A stretch of 64,000 nucleotides of DNA, taken from NCBI GenBank assembly GCA_040437565.1, contig JBDOQK010000043.1, positions 186,001 through 250,000 on the forward strand, written 5' to 3'. The translations under genes were made by a program, and so were the position numbers. The notes under the pieces were generated by a model that saw nothing but the letters and a program-made list of their open reading frames with translations, had not been told where the DNA came from and searched no databases. Below, one piece after another: positions 31,747 to 41,749 of this stretch. Numbering within the stretch: the first letter of the stretch is position 1; every line of letters begins with the position of its first letter. The stretch is from Albugo candida. Its lineage: Eukaryota > Oomycota > Peronosporomycetes > Albuginales.

Positions 31747-32514
31747 TCAGATGTTATCCTGAGCGAGTCGAGTCTCTAATCGACGAAATTTGCTCTCCCA
31801 ACCTTTGACCACATCGGTATACTTTTCTATCAAATCATTTTTCTCCAGCAATTCAGCTTCCAGCGCCCGAATTTCGTTTTCCAATTCGTTTCTCTCAGTT
31901 GTAATGGAACTCGTACGTTGCGCTTTATTCATTAGTACTATTTCGAGCTGTTTTGCGTGCACAAAAAAGGTATCCAGTCGTTTTTCAATTTCGGCAATGT
32001 CCGCAGCATCTTGTTGCACCGGGTTCAAGCGATACTGCGGAGGATACTGAATGGATGGGCATACAAGCTCTACACAATTTGCGAGTGCCTGATTCATCTT
32101 TCTGACACACATTTCCCCATCCGGTNNNNNNNNNNNNNNNNNNNNNNNNNNNNNNNNNNNNNNNNNNNNNNNNNNNNNNNNNNNNNNNNNNNNNNNNNNN
32201 NNNNNNNNNNNNNNNNNNNNNNNNNTCTCAGTTGTAATGGAACTCGTACGTTGCGCTTTATTCATTAGTACTATTTCGAGCTGTTTTGCGTGCACAAAAA
32301 AGGTATCCAGTCGTTTTTCAATTTCGGCAATGTCCGCAGCATCTTGTTGCACCGGGTTCAAGCGATACTGCGGAGGATACTGAATGGATGGGCATACAAG
32401 CTCTACACAATTTGCGAGTGCCTGATTCATCTTTCTGACACACATTTCCCCATCCGGTTGCGCTTCATTTGCGCTCGGATTCGACTGTGTACTTCCATTA
32501 ACTGGCGGCTCCAT
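31747..32514 (-). CDS. Probable Mediator subunit 28
   Basis: The gene crosses gap 9; with the duplicated flank removed the protein from MEPPVNGSTQ is about 145 residues. It has a short helical block (RLDTFFVHAKQLEIVLMNKA) and a coiled coil ending EKNDLIEKYTDVVKGWESKF. These two parts line up with the MED28 pattern of a CIQKFLDIARQTE helix followed by [20 protein letters not shown]. MED28 belongs to the Mediator head and bridges activators and RNA polymerase II. Small coiled-coil proteins are easy to misassign, so other Mediator or kinetochore subunits remain possible. It is divergent with BUD31, 70 bp apart. Confidence 0.52.
   Translation of the reverse strand: MEPPVNGSTQSNPSANEAQPDGEMCVRKMNQALANCVELVCPSIQYPPQYRLNPVQQDAADIAEIEKRLDTFFVHAKQLEIVLMNKAQRTSSITTEXXXXXXXXXXXXXXXXXXXXXXXXXXXXXXXXXXPDGEMCVRKMNQALANCVELVCPSIQYPPQYRLNPVQQDAADIAEIEKRLDTFFVHAKQLEIVLMNKAQRTSSITTERNELENEIRALEAELLEKNDLIEKYTDVVKGWESKFRRLETRLAQDNI
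31893..32458. repeat. Gap 9 (N at 32126-32225) with identical 233-bp flanks
   Basis: Bases 31893-32125 and 32226-32458 are the same part of the MED28-like gene. It is an unmerged contig overlap. Confidence 0.88.
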
Positions 32515-32584
32515 CGAAACTTGAATGCAGGACACGTACCTAACAGAAGTCCGCAAGTAGAATCGTACATACTGCTAAATCGTC

Positions 32585-33394
32585 ATGTCGAAATGGAGCA
32601 GAAATCGCCAGCCTCCTGTTGGTTACGAGTATATACAACCCGTCATGGACGCACTGGCTGATGAATTGCGTGAGAAAATGAACGAACCGCACGAAGGTAA
32701 ACGTCAATGTGAATCGTTGTGGCCCATTCATCAGATAAGCTGGCAGCGAAGTCGTTATGTCTACGATATGTATTACATGTATAAAAGAATCTCACGTGAG
32801 ATTTACGATTACTGCGTCAAAATGAAACTCGTTGATGCGAATCTGATAGCGAAATGGAAAAAACCCGGTTACGAGCGTCTTTGCAGCACGTACGCAATCA
32901 ATTCGAAGAATTATAATTACGGAACAGTGAGTATCTGTCGTGTTCCTCGCCACCAATTATCTGAAGATCAGGTAATCCAGGAAAAGCACAGTGGGTGCCG
33001 AGGTTGTGCCTCAGGACCTGGTGGATATTCTAATATATTTGGAAATAAGTATGGTCAGTATCTTGCGAGGATTCAGATTGCGAGAGAAGAGCAAGCGATG
33101 AATAAGAGTGAAAAGAAAGAAATTTGGGCATCTCCGGAAGAAGACGTTCTCGACGAAAAAATTGGAAAGAGGGAAGGGACGAAACGAGATCTGCAGGATG
33201 GAGAGGATATAAAGACACTCAAACGTGCTCGTGTCAATGAAGATCTAATCACCGAAACGCAGAAGGAAGAACAAGAGGAAGACGAGTCCGACGAAGATGA
33301 GATAGAAAAGCAAGATGAACGATCGGACGAGGAAATCACATCCAAAGCCGATGGAGATGACGCACAACAGGAACAAAGCGACTGTGAGAATTAA
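32585..33394 (+). CDS. BUD31: Divergent BUD31/G10 splicing factor with acidic tail
   Basis: A 269-residue intronless protein. Residues 1-145 follow BUD31: RQPPVGYEYIQPVMDALADE, NEPHEGKRQCESLWPIHQI, RYVYDMYYMYKRISREIYDY and NLIAKWKKPGYERLC. BUD31 is a small zinc protein of the active spliceosome (NTC-related). Here many zinc ligands are gone: the usual LCCLRC is LCSTYA, NCICRVP is VSICRVP and ECTHCGCRGC is QEKHSGCRGC, leaving cysteines at about 100, 118, 138 and 141. The usual protein ends near residue 145. This one adds about 125 residues that are highly charged and end in a long Glu/Asp/Gln-rich tract. A diverged paralogue beside a normal BUD31 elsewhere is possible. Confidence 0.82.
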   Translation: MSKWSRNRQPPVGYEYIQPVMDALADELREKMNEPHEGKRQCESLWPIHQISWQRSRYVYDMYYMYKRISREIYDYCVKMKLVDANLIAKWKKPGYERLCSTYAINSKNYNYGTVSICRVPRHQLSEDQVIQEKHSGCRGCASGPGGYSNIFGNKYGQYLARIQIAREEQAMNKSEKKEIWASPEEDVLDEKIGKREGTKRDLQDGEDIKTLKRARVNEDLITETQKEEQEEDESDEDEIEKQDERSDEEITSKADGDDAQQEQSDCEN

Positions 33395-33440
33395 GAATCA
33401 ACATAGAGCGAAAGTACCATTTAAGAATCTGAATCTGAGA

Positions 33441-35112
33441 CTACCATGCAAATGGAATGAGTTTCCACTTTGGTAGACTTGACTCTTTTCTAAAATGTGT
33501 ATGATACCACGCAGAGGAGAGTCGTGCCGAAACAGACTGATTGGCGCACACCCAAAGGAGCACAAGCGACAGCGTATGATTTTGAAATGTTAGCATGCCT
33601 GAGAACGCCAAATAAATCAGAATTTCTGCAGTGTACAATGGACTCTGCACGTATTCAAACCAGTCACCACACGGTACTCCATACTGATTTTCTTCGCGCT
33701 TGATTCGTGCCAGAATCGAGTTGCATCGCCATTGATGATAGCTCGCGTACATGAATAGAATAAGTCCAGCGATCTTCAGGTACTCTCCATAAACGCTCAT
33801 TTTCCCGCCTTTATCCGAAAGGATAGCCAGCGGGACAACCGTGTAGTGCACGAGGCCTACCATTACACCTTTTTGCCAGGATCAGAATACCTGCATCAAA
33901 GTTTGCGGATCGCTACCAAACCTGCGAGCTTCATTTTCGAAGCACCGAATTTTGTGACCAGAATGCATTCCAATAAGCGCCGTAATAAATGAACCTCGAA
34001 CAGGATCATAACGAGAATGATGTTCCTGTCCAAATCCCAGCGATCCACGTGCTGTCGCATTTGTACGATCCAAAATCCATTCCAAATCGCACCGTATAGG
34101 TAGAATACGGTCCAAAGCTTTTTAGGGACCTTCTCGTGTGAGTATTAGAATCATTAAAGATGTTGCAGTAGAAATATCGGGCACCTCGAGCTCAAGCAAA
34201 TCGATCCATTTTGTAGGCTTAACGTGATGCGATTGCGCAAGTCTTCCATGCGTTGCAATCGAACGAATGAGACCTTTGGAAAAATGTCCTCNNNNNNNNN
34301 NNNNNNNNNNNNNNNNNNNNNNNNNNNNNNNNNNNNNNNNNNNNNNNNNNNNNNNNNNNNNNNNNNNNNNNNNNNNNNNNNNNNNNNNNNNCGAGAATGA
34401 TGTTCCTGTCCAAATCCCAGCGATCCGCGTGCTGTCGCGTTTGTAAGATCCAAAATCCATTCCAAATCGCACCGTATAGGTAGAATACGGTCCAAAGCTT
34501 CTTAGGAACCTTATCGTGTGAGTATTAGAACCATTAAAGATGTTGCAGTAGAAATATCGGGCACCTCGAGCTCTAGCAAATCGATCCATTTTGTAGGCTT
34601 AACGCGATGCGATTGCGCAAGTCTTCCATGCGTTGCAATCGAACGAATGAGACCTTTGGAAAAATGTCCTCCAAGCAAAGCAATGACTGTCATTAGAAGT
34701 AGAATGCATCGTATTCCGGTGTTAAGTGATCGCATGAAAGCCTCCATTTGATATTACCGAGAGAGGTGACTTAATCGAGTAGCAATAGTACTATCTTTAT
34801 TGCACCGATGAATCAAAATCTCCGTGAAGTTGTTGCGCAATTTATCGCGCCGCCAAAGACCTTGACACACACGCNNNNNNNNNNNNNNNNNNNNNNNNNN
34901 NNNNNNNNNNNNNNNNNNNNNNNNNNNNNNNNNNNNNNNNNNNNNNNNNNNNNNNNNNNNNNNNNNNNNNNNNNGATGCGATTGCGCAAGTCTTCCATGC
35001 GTTGCAATCGAACGAATGAGACCTTTGGAAAAATGTCCTCCAAGCAAAGCAATGACTGTCATTAGAAGTAGAATGCATCGTATTCCGGTGTTAAGTGATC
35101 GCATGAAAGCCT
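33441..35112 (-). CDS. Polyprenol reductase-like enzyme (SRD5A3/DFG10 family)
   Basis: Minus-strand gene crossing gaps 10 and 11. Exon 1 (ATG at 34747, again at 35112 in the duplicated flank) ends at 34565. Exon 2 starts at 34509 and ends at 33922. Exon 3 is 33868-33441. Introns are 55 and 53 bp. About 270 residues with several membrane segments. Family marks are EVPKKLWTVFYLYGAIWNGF across the first splice, LLRRLLECILV, and a C-terminal block YHQWRCNSILARI followed by YGVPCGDWFEYVQSPLYTAE. SRD5A3/DFG10 reduces the alpha-isoprene unit of polyprenol for dolichol in the ER, serving N-glycosylation. The N-terminus is shorter than in animals. Confidence 0.85.
34012..34671. repeat. Gap 10 (N at 34292-34391) with similar, not identical, 280-bp flanks
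   Basis: Bases 34012-34291 and 34392-34671 align over about 280 bp with roughly ten substitutions. They cover exon 1, intron 1 and part of exon 2 of the polyprenol reductase gene. The differences suggest two haplotypes scaffolded in series rather than one sequence. Confidence 0.8.
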
Positions 35113-35243
35113 CCATTTGATATTACCGAGAGAGGTGACTTAATCGAGTAGCAATAGTACTATCTTTATTGCACCGATGAATCAAAATCTCCGTGAAGTT
35201 GTTGCGCAATTTATCGCGCCGCCAAAGACCTTGACACACACGC
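34606..35243. repeat. Gap 11 (N at 34875-34974) with identical 269-bp flanks
   Basis: Bases 34606-34874 and 34975-35243 are identical. They include the 5' ends of both the polyprenol reductase and NDUFB9 genes and their shared 64-bp promoter. It is an unmerged overlap. Confidence 0.88.
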
Positions 35244-35753
35244 AAGTTGTTCAACGGTTGTATAAACAATCCTTGAAAACTCTTGAAAGCTGGATCATCG
35301 ACCGTCGTTTGTGGAACGAAGAAGCGGTCAAAATACGCGCGCAGTTTGAAGCAACTCGACATTTAGCTCCCGATTCCGAGTATGTACTCACTTCTTTGTA
35401 TCGTTACAAAAGCTCACAGTGTGATTCTCCCACCGTAAAAAAGTCAAGTCCATTCGCAAATAAGAGAAGCAAATGAAAAGCTGAAGAAATACACGCATCC
35501 GGATCGCTATGTATTTAATTATATGCCCGGGGGAACGAAATTCATGCGTAATGCTCCTCTTCCGTTAGAGGTAAACTTAGCTGAATTGCACATCTGATAG
35601 TCTGACAATACATTTTCTGTACAGGTTTGCTTCCCAGAAGGCGTGCCTGACGATGTGGAAGTTTCGCCCGTGGAAGCGATCAATATCGATGGAACTCCAC
35701 TTCCAGCAAAGGAAACAGTTTTTGTTGATTTTAGTAAAAAATCGAGTTTTTAG
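35177..35753 (+). CDS. NDUFB9: Complex I LYR subunit NDUFB9 (B22)
   Basis: Three exons, 35177-35379, 35444-35570 and 35625-35753, introns of 64 and 54 bp; 152 residues. VVQRLYKQSLKTLESWIIDR contains the LYK form of the LYR motif. LWNEEAVKIRAQFEATRHL and, across the splice, QIREANEKLKKYTHPDRY follow, then NYMPGGTKFMRNAPLPLE and VCFPEGVPDD. This is the B22 subunit, which binds mitochondrial acyl carrier protein and sits in the membrane arm of complex I. A truncated copy of exon 1 at 34808-34874 is due to gap 11. It is divergent with the polyprenol reductase gene. Confidence 0.93.
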
Positions 35754-35820
35754 CAAGCAGAAATTTCACTCTTCAGAATTGTTGAGATAATAGGAACGCA
35801 TAGACGTTCATTTCTGATTC

Positions 35821-36530
35821 CTATGCATCCAATTGATCGCATACTCGAGACTTGGAAATCGAAGTATTGAGCCCACAATCCCGATAGCGAAAGCCGTGAA
35901 ATGAAGTCGTGAAACCGCTGGGGCGTCCTTTACGGTCCATTTCTACTTTGAAATGCGCTTTATCTGCTCCGATCATCCGATGACTGGCACCATTATAGTA
36001 TTATTTGGAGAACGAATGCAATATAGAGATGGAAGGCTTTTACCTGGTTGCGAACATTGGGTGCTCCTTTCGTCCTTCCGATAATACTTTGGTGTCAATT
36101 CGAACTGGCATCAGATTCTCAGAAGATAATATGAGGTCATGAGGCTGTGGAGCAGGCACATAATCAATTTCCACGACGCCTTTCTCTCTCACTTCTGATC
36201 TCAGACATCCAATTAGTGAGACAAGTGAGATTCTAAGGCATACGAACCTTGCTCGAGGCTACTTTTATTCATACGATGACTAAGTGTGGAACGCTTTTCA
36301 GCTTCATTGGCGCTTCCATAAGTCTCACTTGTTGTCTGATACATGAAGTCTTTCAAATGTTTGCCTGGCTTAACGATTCCGCTGTCTTTGTAGTCCTTCT
36401 TGGCGTAAAGCCCTGGAACCTCGAATCGGACCTTCTCGGAGAGATTTATGCCAACTATACTGGAGCTTGTTGCCATAAAAGGGTTCGAAGCCCGTTCCAC
36501 ATGAGAAATCGATGAGCCTCGTGATACCAT
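35821..36530 (-). CDS. Uncharacterised protein with a YxTTSxxYG motif (possible axonemal protein)
   Basis: Three exons on the minus strand, 36530-36248, 36194-36044 and 35983-35821, introns of 53 and 60 bp, all in frame, giving 198 residues. The protein is rich in short turns and basic residues. It contains DFMYQTTSETYGSANEAEKR in the first exon, IDYVPAPQPHDLIL in the second and KGRPSGFTTSFHGFRYRDCG in the third. The YxTTSxxYG motif is like that of small microtubule-inner proteins such as the PIERCE family. This link is an inference from one motif. No signal peptide or membrane segment is seen. Confidence 0.6.
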
Positions 36531-36646
36531 TGCTCAACTTTCAAAACACCAAGTGGAGCTCAAAACACGCAAAAGTATATATATCCGTTCTAATTGTGAC
36601 CATCTAAAAATGTCTCTCACTTTGGAATTGGAGCTCATGTGCTTTG

Positions 36647-37690
36647 ATGGAGCCTCGGCTACAAAAAGCATGTAAATTCACCACAAATTTAACACGCACG
36701 CAAGATACAAACTTCGCAGATGTTGCTGATACTTTTCGGAAGAAATCGGTACGTTTTTGCCAGGTGACTCACGTCCTTGGAATCGAGACAAATAAATTGA
36801 ATGAACAAGTACTTGTTGCCGCCGAAAGAGGAAAGTATCAGCAAATGTACCTGCTTGTCCATCAGAGAATTGATCCCAAATACTGCCGTGGAATGCAAGG
36901 GTACACACCACTTCATTACGCTGCCGCACGGGGTCATTTGGAGATTATAAAGCTTTTGGTGGGACTTGGATGGGACACGGACATACGAAATGATATTTCC
37001 GAAACAGCTTTGCATTTAGCCTGCTATCATGGCCATTTGATGATAGCCGAGTATCTTCTGGAAGCGTTTGCGGATATCAATGCGGTGACTGTGGAGAATG
37101 AATCGCCACTATTTTACGCAACAAGAAAAGGCTTCCAATCGATCGTAAGACTACTAATACGAAGAGAATGCGATCTGCTTATTCGGAATAAATATGGCGA
37201 TGTAGCCGAAGATGAAGTCAGCTTGGACGAGCTCAAGGAAGACTTTGAGATTGGGAAGAAAGATCATCAAAGACTTCAAGATTCACAAGGAAAAGTTGCT
37301 GGAAATACACGCATGAAGCTGGAGCGGAAATTAACCCAAGCTGTCCGCGAGCGGATTTTGGGTTTTTTGGACCTTCGTAGTCTTTGTACCGCGATGCAAA
37401 TGTCATATCGCTGGCATCGTGCCGCTGACGCTGTTCACCTTTGGAGAAATCTTGGCGTCTCCCGATGGGAAATGCAGCTTTCCACGACAATGGGATTCGG
37501 GTACACGGGAAGCTTGATAAGTAATTTCCATCGGAAGAGACTTGTCTCTCAACGACCTCGTACTACACATCTCGGAGTGTTGAAAGCAAATTTAGGAATA
37601 GCCTGTCGTTCTGACTCCATGTGGTCTCCCAATCGACCTCAGAGTGCTGTACCATTGCAATCAAGTATGCGTCGATCAATTCAAATGTAG
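36647..37690 (+). CDS. Ankyrin-repeat protein with C-terminal F-box-like helix
   Basis: A 347-residue intronless protein started at the ATG at 36647. Ankyrin repeats occupy about residues 55-175: GYTPLHYAAARGHLEIIKLL, ETALHLACYHGHLMIAEYLL and SPLFYATRKGFQSIVRLLI. A helix with AVRERILGFLDLRSLCTAMQ and SYRWHRAADAVHLWRNL at about 225-265 reads as an F-box, the SKP1-binding motif of SCF ligases. The order is unusual, since in most F-box proteins the F-box is N-terminal and the substrate module follows. It may be a substrate receptor. The 3' part is repeated after gap 12. Confidence 0.72.
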   Translation: MEPRLQKACKFTTNLTRTQDTNFADVADTFRKKSVRFCQVTHVLGIETNKLNEQVLVAAERGKYQQMYLLVHQRIDPKYCRGMQGYTPLHYAAARGHLEIIKLLVGLGWDTDIRNDISETALHLACYHGHLMIAEYLLEAFADINAVTVENESPLFYATRKGFQSIVRLLIRRECDLLIRNKYGDVAEDEVSLDELKEDFEIGKKDHQRLQDSQGKVAGNTRMKLERKLTQAVRERILGFLDLRSLCTAMQMSYRWHRAADAVHLWRNLGVSRWEMQLSTTMGFGYTGSLISNFHRKRLVSQRPRTTHLGVLKANLGIACRSDSMWSPNRPQSAVPLQSSMRRSIQM

Positions 37691-38234
37691 AAAACCTTCT
37701 CATTTACTGGACTCTTCACCTACCTCTGTAAATATTCTATGACTTGACAGTCCAAACTTTCCATCGAAAAATACTTTTGTTGGCGCCAATCGTGAAGAGC
37801 ATTCCGGCATTGATTCTTTCGACTTTGAATAACCGAGANNNNNNNNNNNNNNNNNNNNNNNNNNNNNNNNNNNNNNNNNNNNNNNNNNNNNNNNNNNNNN
37901 NNNNNNNNNNNNNNNNNNNNNNNNNNNNNNNNNNNNNNTGTCTCTCAACGACCTCGTACTACACATCTCGGAGTGTTGAAAGCAAATTTAGGAATAGCCT
38001 GTCGTTCTGACTCCATGTGGTCTCCCAATCGACCTCAGAGTGCTGTACCATTGCAATCAAGTATGCGTCGATCAATTCAAATGTAGAAAACCTTCTCATT
38101 TACTGGACTCTTCACCTACCTCTGTAAATATTCTATGACTTGACAGTCCAAACTTTCCATCGAAAAATACTTTTGTTGGCGCCAATCGTGAAGAGCATTC
38201 CGGCATTGATTCTTTCGACTTTGAATAACCGAGA
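37543..38234. repeat. Gap 12 (N at 37839-37938) with identical 296-bp flanks
   Basis: Bases 37543-37838 and 37939-38234 both hold the 3' ends of the convergent ankyrin/F-box and nitroreductase genes. It is an unmerged overlap. Confidence 0.88.
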
Positions 38235-39013
38235 GAAATGATCACAGGGACGGAATATCGATCAGGTATGTTGAGGAGATTCCGAACACGTACTTCATCA
38301 TATCCCTCCATCGCGCACGTAGCGAGGTCGTGTATCTGGGCCGCGTACAAGAAAGTAGCTGCAGCAAACGCAGTTTGTTTGTAGGACCAGGCGATCGTCG
38401 GCACAGGTGTTGGATACGGCTGTATAGGGGAAACGACACTCGCCAGAAACTTTTGCATCGTTCGTCCTTCATGAGCAAACAATTTCACATAATGAGCAAG
38501 TTGCGCGATGTACGCTGGGCTTTCTGTTTTCAGCATCGATTTCTGAATTGACGGTACTCGCTTGCTTGGTTCTACAGGTTGTATAAGATAGTGAAGGAAG
38601 AGGGATGCAGAGTGATTATTACCGAGATCAGCTGCAAATACCGCGATGACTGGAGCATCCTTTACTTTATTGACATTGCTTGCGAGCATTGCCGAACTCA
38701 AACGATCTCGATCGCGCTTTTCACGGACCAAAACGCACGCATACGGTTGAAGATTGAAGCTCGTTGGCGCTCTCTGCATGTCGTGAGTGATTGTCATTCA
38801 GATATGTAAATAATGCAAATTACGTACTTGAGTGAGCCGTGAAATGTCTGCGAGGACAGCGTCGGAAATATCACGTTTGGTGTCAAAATACTTGGTGGAA
38901 ACACGCTTTTCGATAAGGCTGCGTTTTGCTGATGTGATTGTGCAGTTGTAGCGTGTGGCATTTCGTACAGCGCGTGAAAGTACGCAGCGACTGGATTGAT
39001 GTGATAGTATCAT
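38096..39013 (-). CDS. Nitroreductase-family flavoprotein, probably mitochondrial
   Basis: Two exons on the minus strand, 39013-38828 and 38773-38096, intron 54 bp; 287 residues. The first 45 residues are rich in Arg, Ser and Thr without acids (MILSHQSSRCVLSRAVRNAT), like a mitochondrial presequence. Then come VSTKYFDTKRDISDAVLADI and, across the splice, APTSFNLQPYACVLVREKRD, the FMN-binding entry of nitroreductases. AAATFLYAAQIHDLATCAMEGYD is the family's dimer-helix and second FMN loop, and VPVIISLGY closes it. Such enzymes reduce quinones or nitro compounds with NAD(P)H. The substrate is unknown. The 3' end lies about 10 bp from that of the ankyrin/F-box gene. Confidence 0.84.
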
Positions 39014-39722
39014 GTGAAAACTGACTCAAATTACAGAAATGTACGTAGATATTCATAAAATTAAGAAAGCGTTATTTATCTTTTGCGCAAGTCTGCAGCT
39101 TCATTGCTGTGATTGTTATGGTTTCAAATCCAAAGTAATTTGAAAGCCTGATAAATCGAAAGCGTATTATGTATCTGACGATGTTAGTATCCATTCTAGG
39201 CAGCTGGCTTGTTCGCATTCCCACTCATCAAATCAACATTAATGGACCCCTCTTGACTTTACTGGACCTCTACCAACGTCACTATGCCATCTTGTATCTA
39301 AATTGAATCCATAGTACAAGCTCGAATTTTCTTTCACGGTGTATCACCGGATACCTTCTCGATCTTGATTAAGCGCATGTCCATCCAACATTTTAGCATT
39401 TGCATCGATGGGCATCAAATTCGTTCAATATGTCATAATCAAAATGGCGATAATTCCATCTAACGCAAGTCTGCTACTTGATCATCCCTTAATCACAAAA
39501 CAATCAGTGATGTACATCTTGGCAACTGGCATGCTCAAANNNNNNNNNNNNNNNNNNNNNNNNNNNNNNNNNNNNNNNNNNNNNNNNNNNNNNNNNNNNN
39601 NNNNNNNNNNNNNNNNNNNNNNNNNNNNNNNNNNNNNNNGGTGTTATATAACATAACAATCCTAACATGACAATTAACTGAAGTAAAAGGACTGGTAGGC
39701 TCCTGATCATAATCCAAGCAAA
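39014..39722. other. Non-genic stretch with gap 13 (N at 39540-39639)
   Basis: No supported gene. The two sides of gap 13 share no sequence that I can see, so real sequence may be missing between nitroreductase and TFIIB. The last 80 bases are the TFIIB promoter. Confidence 0.6.
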
Positions 39723-40634
39723 ATGGGATGTTATGCTCAAAGTTGCGTCGATTGTGGAAGTGATGACATTGTCACAGATTACGGAGCAGGTGATGTCGTA
39801 TGCAGAAACTGCGGTATAGTACTTGGTGAAAGAATTGTCGATGATACACCAGAATGGCGTACATTTTCGAATGATGATCGCGGTGGGGATGCCGCGAGCA
39901 AATCTAGAGTCGGACAATTAGAAGACCAAGGCATCGAAAATGCTACACTCACGACCATACTTGTTGATAGCACGTTGGACAAAATCAATGGCAATACACA
40001 AACCACGAGGTTACCAAAATTGAATAAGGAATCCGCAGACATTCGAAGAAAGCAGAATATGACGAATCGAATCCGTGAGATTTCCGAGACGCTCTCTCTG
40101 CCAAAAATTATAGTAGAATGCGCAATGCAAGTCTATCAAGAAGCAGAAAGAAAAGGTATATTGATACGTGGTCCCGAGAAGGAAAGCGTGGCTGCTGCTG
40201 TGGTTTTCATTGCTTGTCGTCAAGCTGGCCACGCGCGAACTTTGAAGGAACTTGAAGGAGCCTCAGGTGTGATGAAAAAAAAGATTGGAAAGTCGTTTCT
40301 TATACTAAAAAAGCAATTAAACTTTGATTTTCAACAGGCAACAACCACAAATTATGTGGAACGATTTTGTTCGCGGCTTGGCTTACCTGCGAAGACACAG
40401 GTAATAGCCCATGATGTTGCCAAGAAAGCACAAACGCTTGGATTAACCGACGGGAAATCTCCCACAGCATTAGCCGCTTCTGTCATCTATCTGGTAGCTG
40501 CATACACGAATATGAAGAGATCAATACAAGAAATTAGCAATGTCACAATGATTGCAGAGAAAAACGTGAAAACCGTTTGCAAAGAACTGAATAAGAGTCG
40601 GTTGGTGCTATTTGAAGGTATAGCATTAGCTTAG
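39723..40634 (+). CDS. GTF2B: General transcription factor TFIIB
   Basis: A 303-residue intronless protein. The N-terminal zinc ribbon has CVDCGSDDIVTDYGAGDVVC and RNCGIVL. The B-reader region includes DDTPEWRTFSNDD. Two cyclin folds follow, the first with AAAVVFIACRQAGHARTLKE, the second with AASVIYLVAAYTNMKRSIQE. TFIIB bridges TBP on the promoter and RNA polymerase II and sets the start site. Size and domain order are normal. Confidence 0.96.
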   Translation: MGCYAQSCVDCGSDDIVTDYGAGDVVCRNCGIVLGERIVDDTPEWRTFSNDDRGGDAASKSRVGQLEDQGIENATLTTILVDSTLDKINGNTQTTRLPKLNKESADIRRKQNMTNRIREISETLSLPKIIVECAMQVYQEAERKGILIRGPEKESVAAAVVFIACRQAGHARTLKELEGASGVMKKKIGKSFLILKKQLNFDFQQATTTNYVERFCSRLGLPAKTQVIAHDVAKKAQTLGLTDGKSPTALAASVIYLVAAYTNMKRSIQEISNVTMIAEKNVKTVCKELNKSRLVLFEGIALA

Positions 40635-41680
40635 TTAACTGGTAGGATCATTTAATTTTTAGTCAAATCGAAAACAAGCGGCTATTGTTCGTCGTTGCCG
40701 TTGACACTGACCTTGTACTCTGGCAGGTCTGTATTTTAGGGGACACGAGTCAGATACCTAAAGTTGGATGGTTCATGGATGGATTACGTGCGTAAAGAGG
40801 GACTGCTCCGAGGATTCTGTTACGGAACCACTAAACAGAAGGCCACATGAAATCGATTCATCTACTACCGCATTCGTTAGTTGAATGCGCGCCACGAAGT
40901 AGGTAATATTTCAAACTTTTAAAAAATATGTTTAATTTTACAATTGTGGAAGAGTTAAACTTCACTGACGGGTCGAAACCCGCAGTTAATGTTCGATTAT
41001 CGCTTGATAAATATTTCAAAGCAAAAAGCGGTTGAACACCCACGTTATCTTGATCTAGTGGTCCATTTTCGACGCTGGCACATGTAAAGGCAAATCAACG
41101 ACTCCTTCTCGAAAAAACTCAGTGTGCGAAGAATGATTATCAGTATAGTACAAATGTCAAGAGCTGCTGCTGCGTGTATGTGTATACATATTGCGTTATT
41201 CTGCATCTGGATGCAAGTACCGTATACAGCCCACTATGTAAACATAAAAGTAGCAATTCTGAAACTAGTATTATGAGCACTACTCTTACTTTCCAATCGA
41301 TTGGCTCCCAGTGATTACAGTAAAGAATACGATATAAAGAATTTCTCGTTCTCATACGGTCGAGCTGTATCTCTTATCGGGAAGATTGCCTGCACGGGGA
41401 TGAGCAGATGAAGTAACCGCTCTCTTCAACATATGGCGGGGTTTTGCCTGAAATTATCGTTCTCTCAGCCTTTGACATTAAAAGTAAATTGGAAAGTACA
41501 TATGAAATAATCAAATTTTACATATTGGCACCAGCAGGATAGAAACTTGAAGAAAATTGCCTCCAGCTTTTGCATTACATAGATATATTAACAGATTAAG
41601 GTAAAGACGGGAATTATAGGGCAGAACGACTCCTTCCGGCTCTGTAAAAGAAGCAAATATAATCTTTTCGATTTCAGTCA
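40635..41680. other. Intergenic stretch before the elicitin region
   Basis: About 1 kb without a supported gene. Frames on both strands are short and unconserved in character. This is where packing changes from under 100 bp to kilobase spacing. Confidence 0.6.
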
Positions 41681-41689
41681 TAACCAATC

Positions 41690-41749
41690 TTTCCTTTTCA
41701 AATCGACTTAATTTTTCCGGAAACCTTCTGTACGAAAATCTAATCACAA
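41690..41749 (+). promoter_or_regulatory. Elicitin-family 5' block, first gene
   Basis: A TTTTCAAATCGACTTAA box is followed by CTTCTGTACGAAA and ATCACAAATGAAG at the start codon. The same order recurs before four other family members. Confidence 0.65.

Noticed and set aside
36481-36530. tRNA-like T-arm (GGGTTCGAAGCCC)
   Set aside because: It lies in coding sequence and no acceptor, D or anticodon arm surrounds it. No tRNA or rRNA gene was recognised anywhere in the window.
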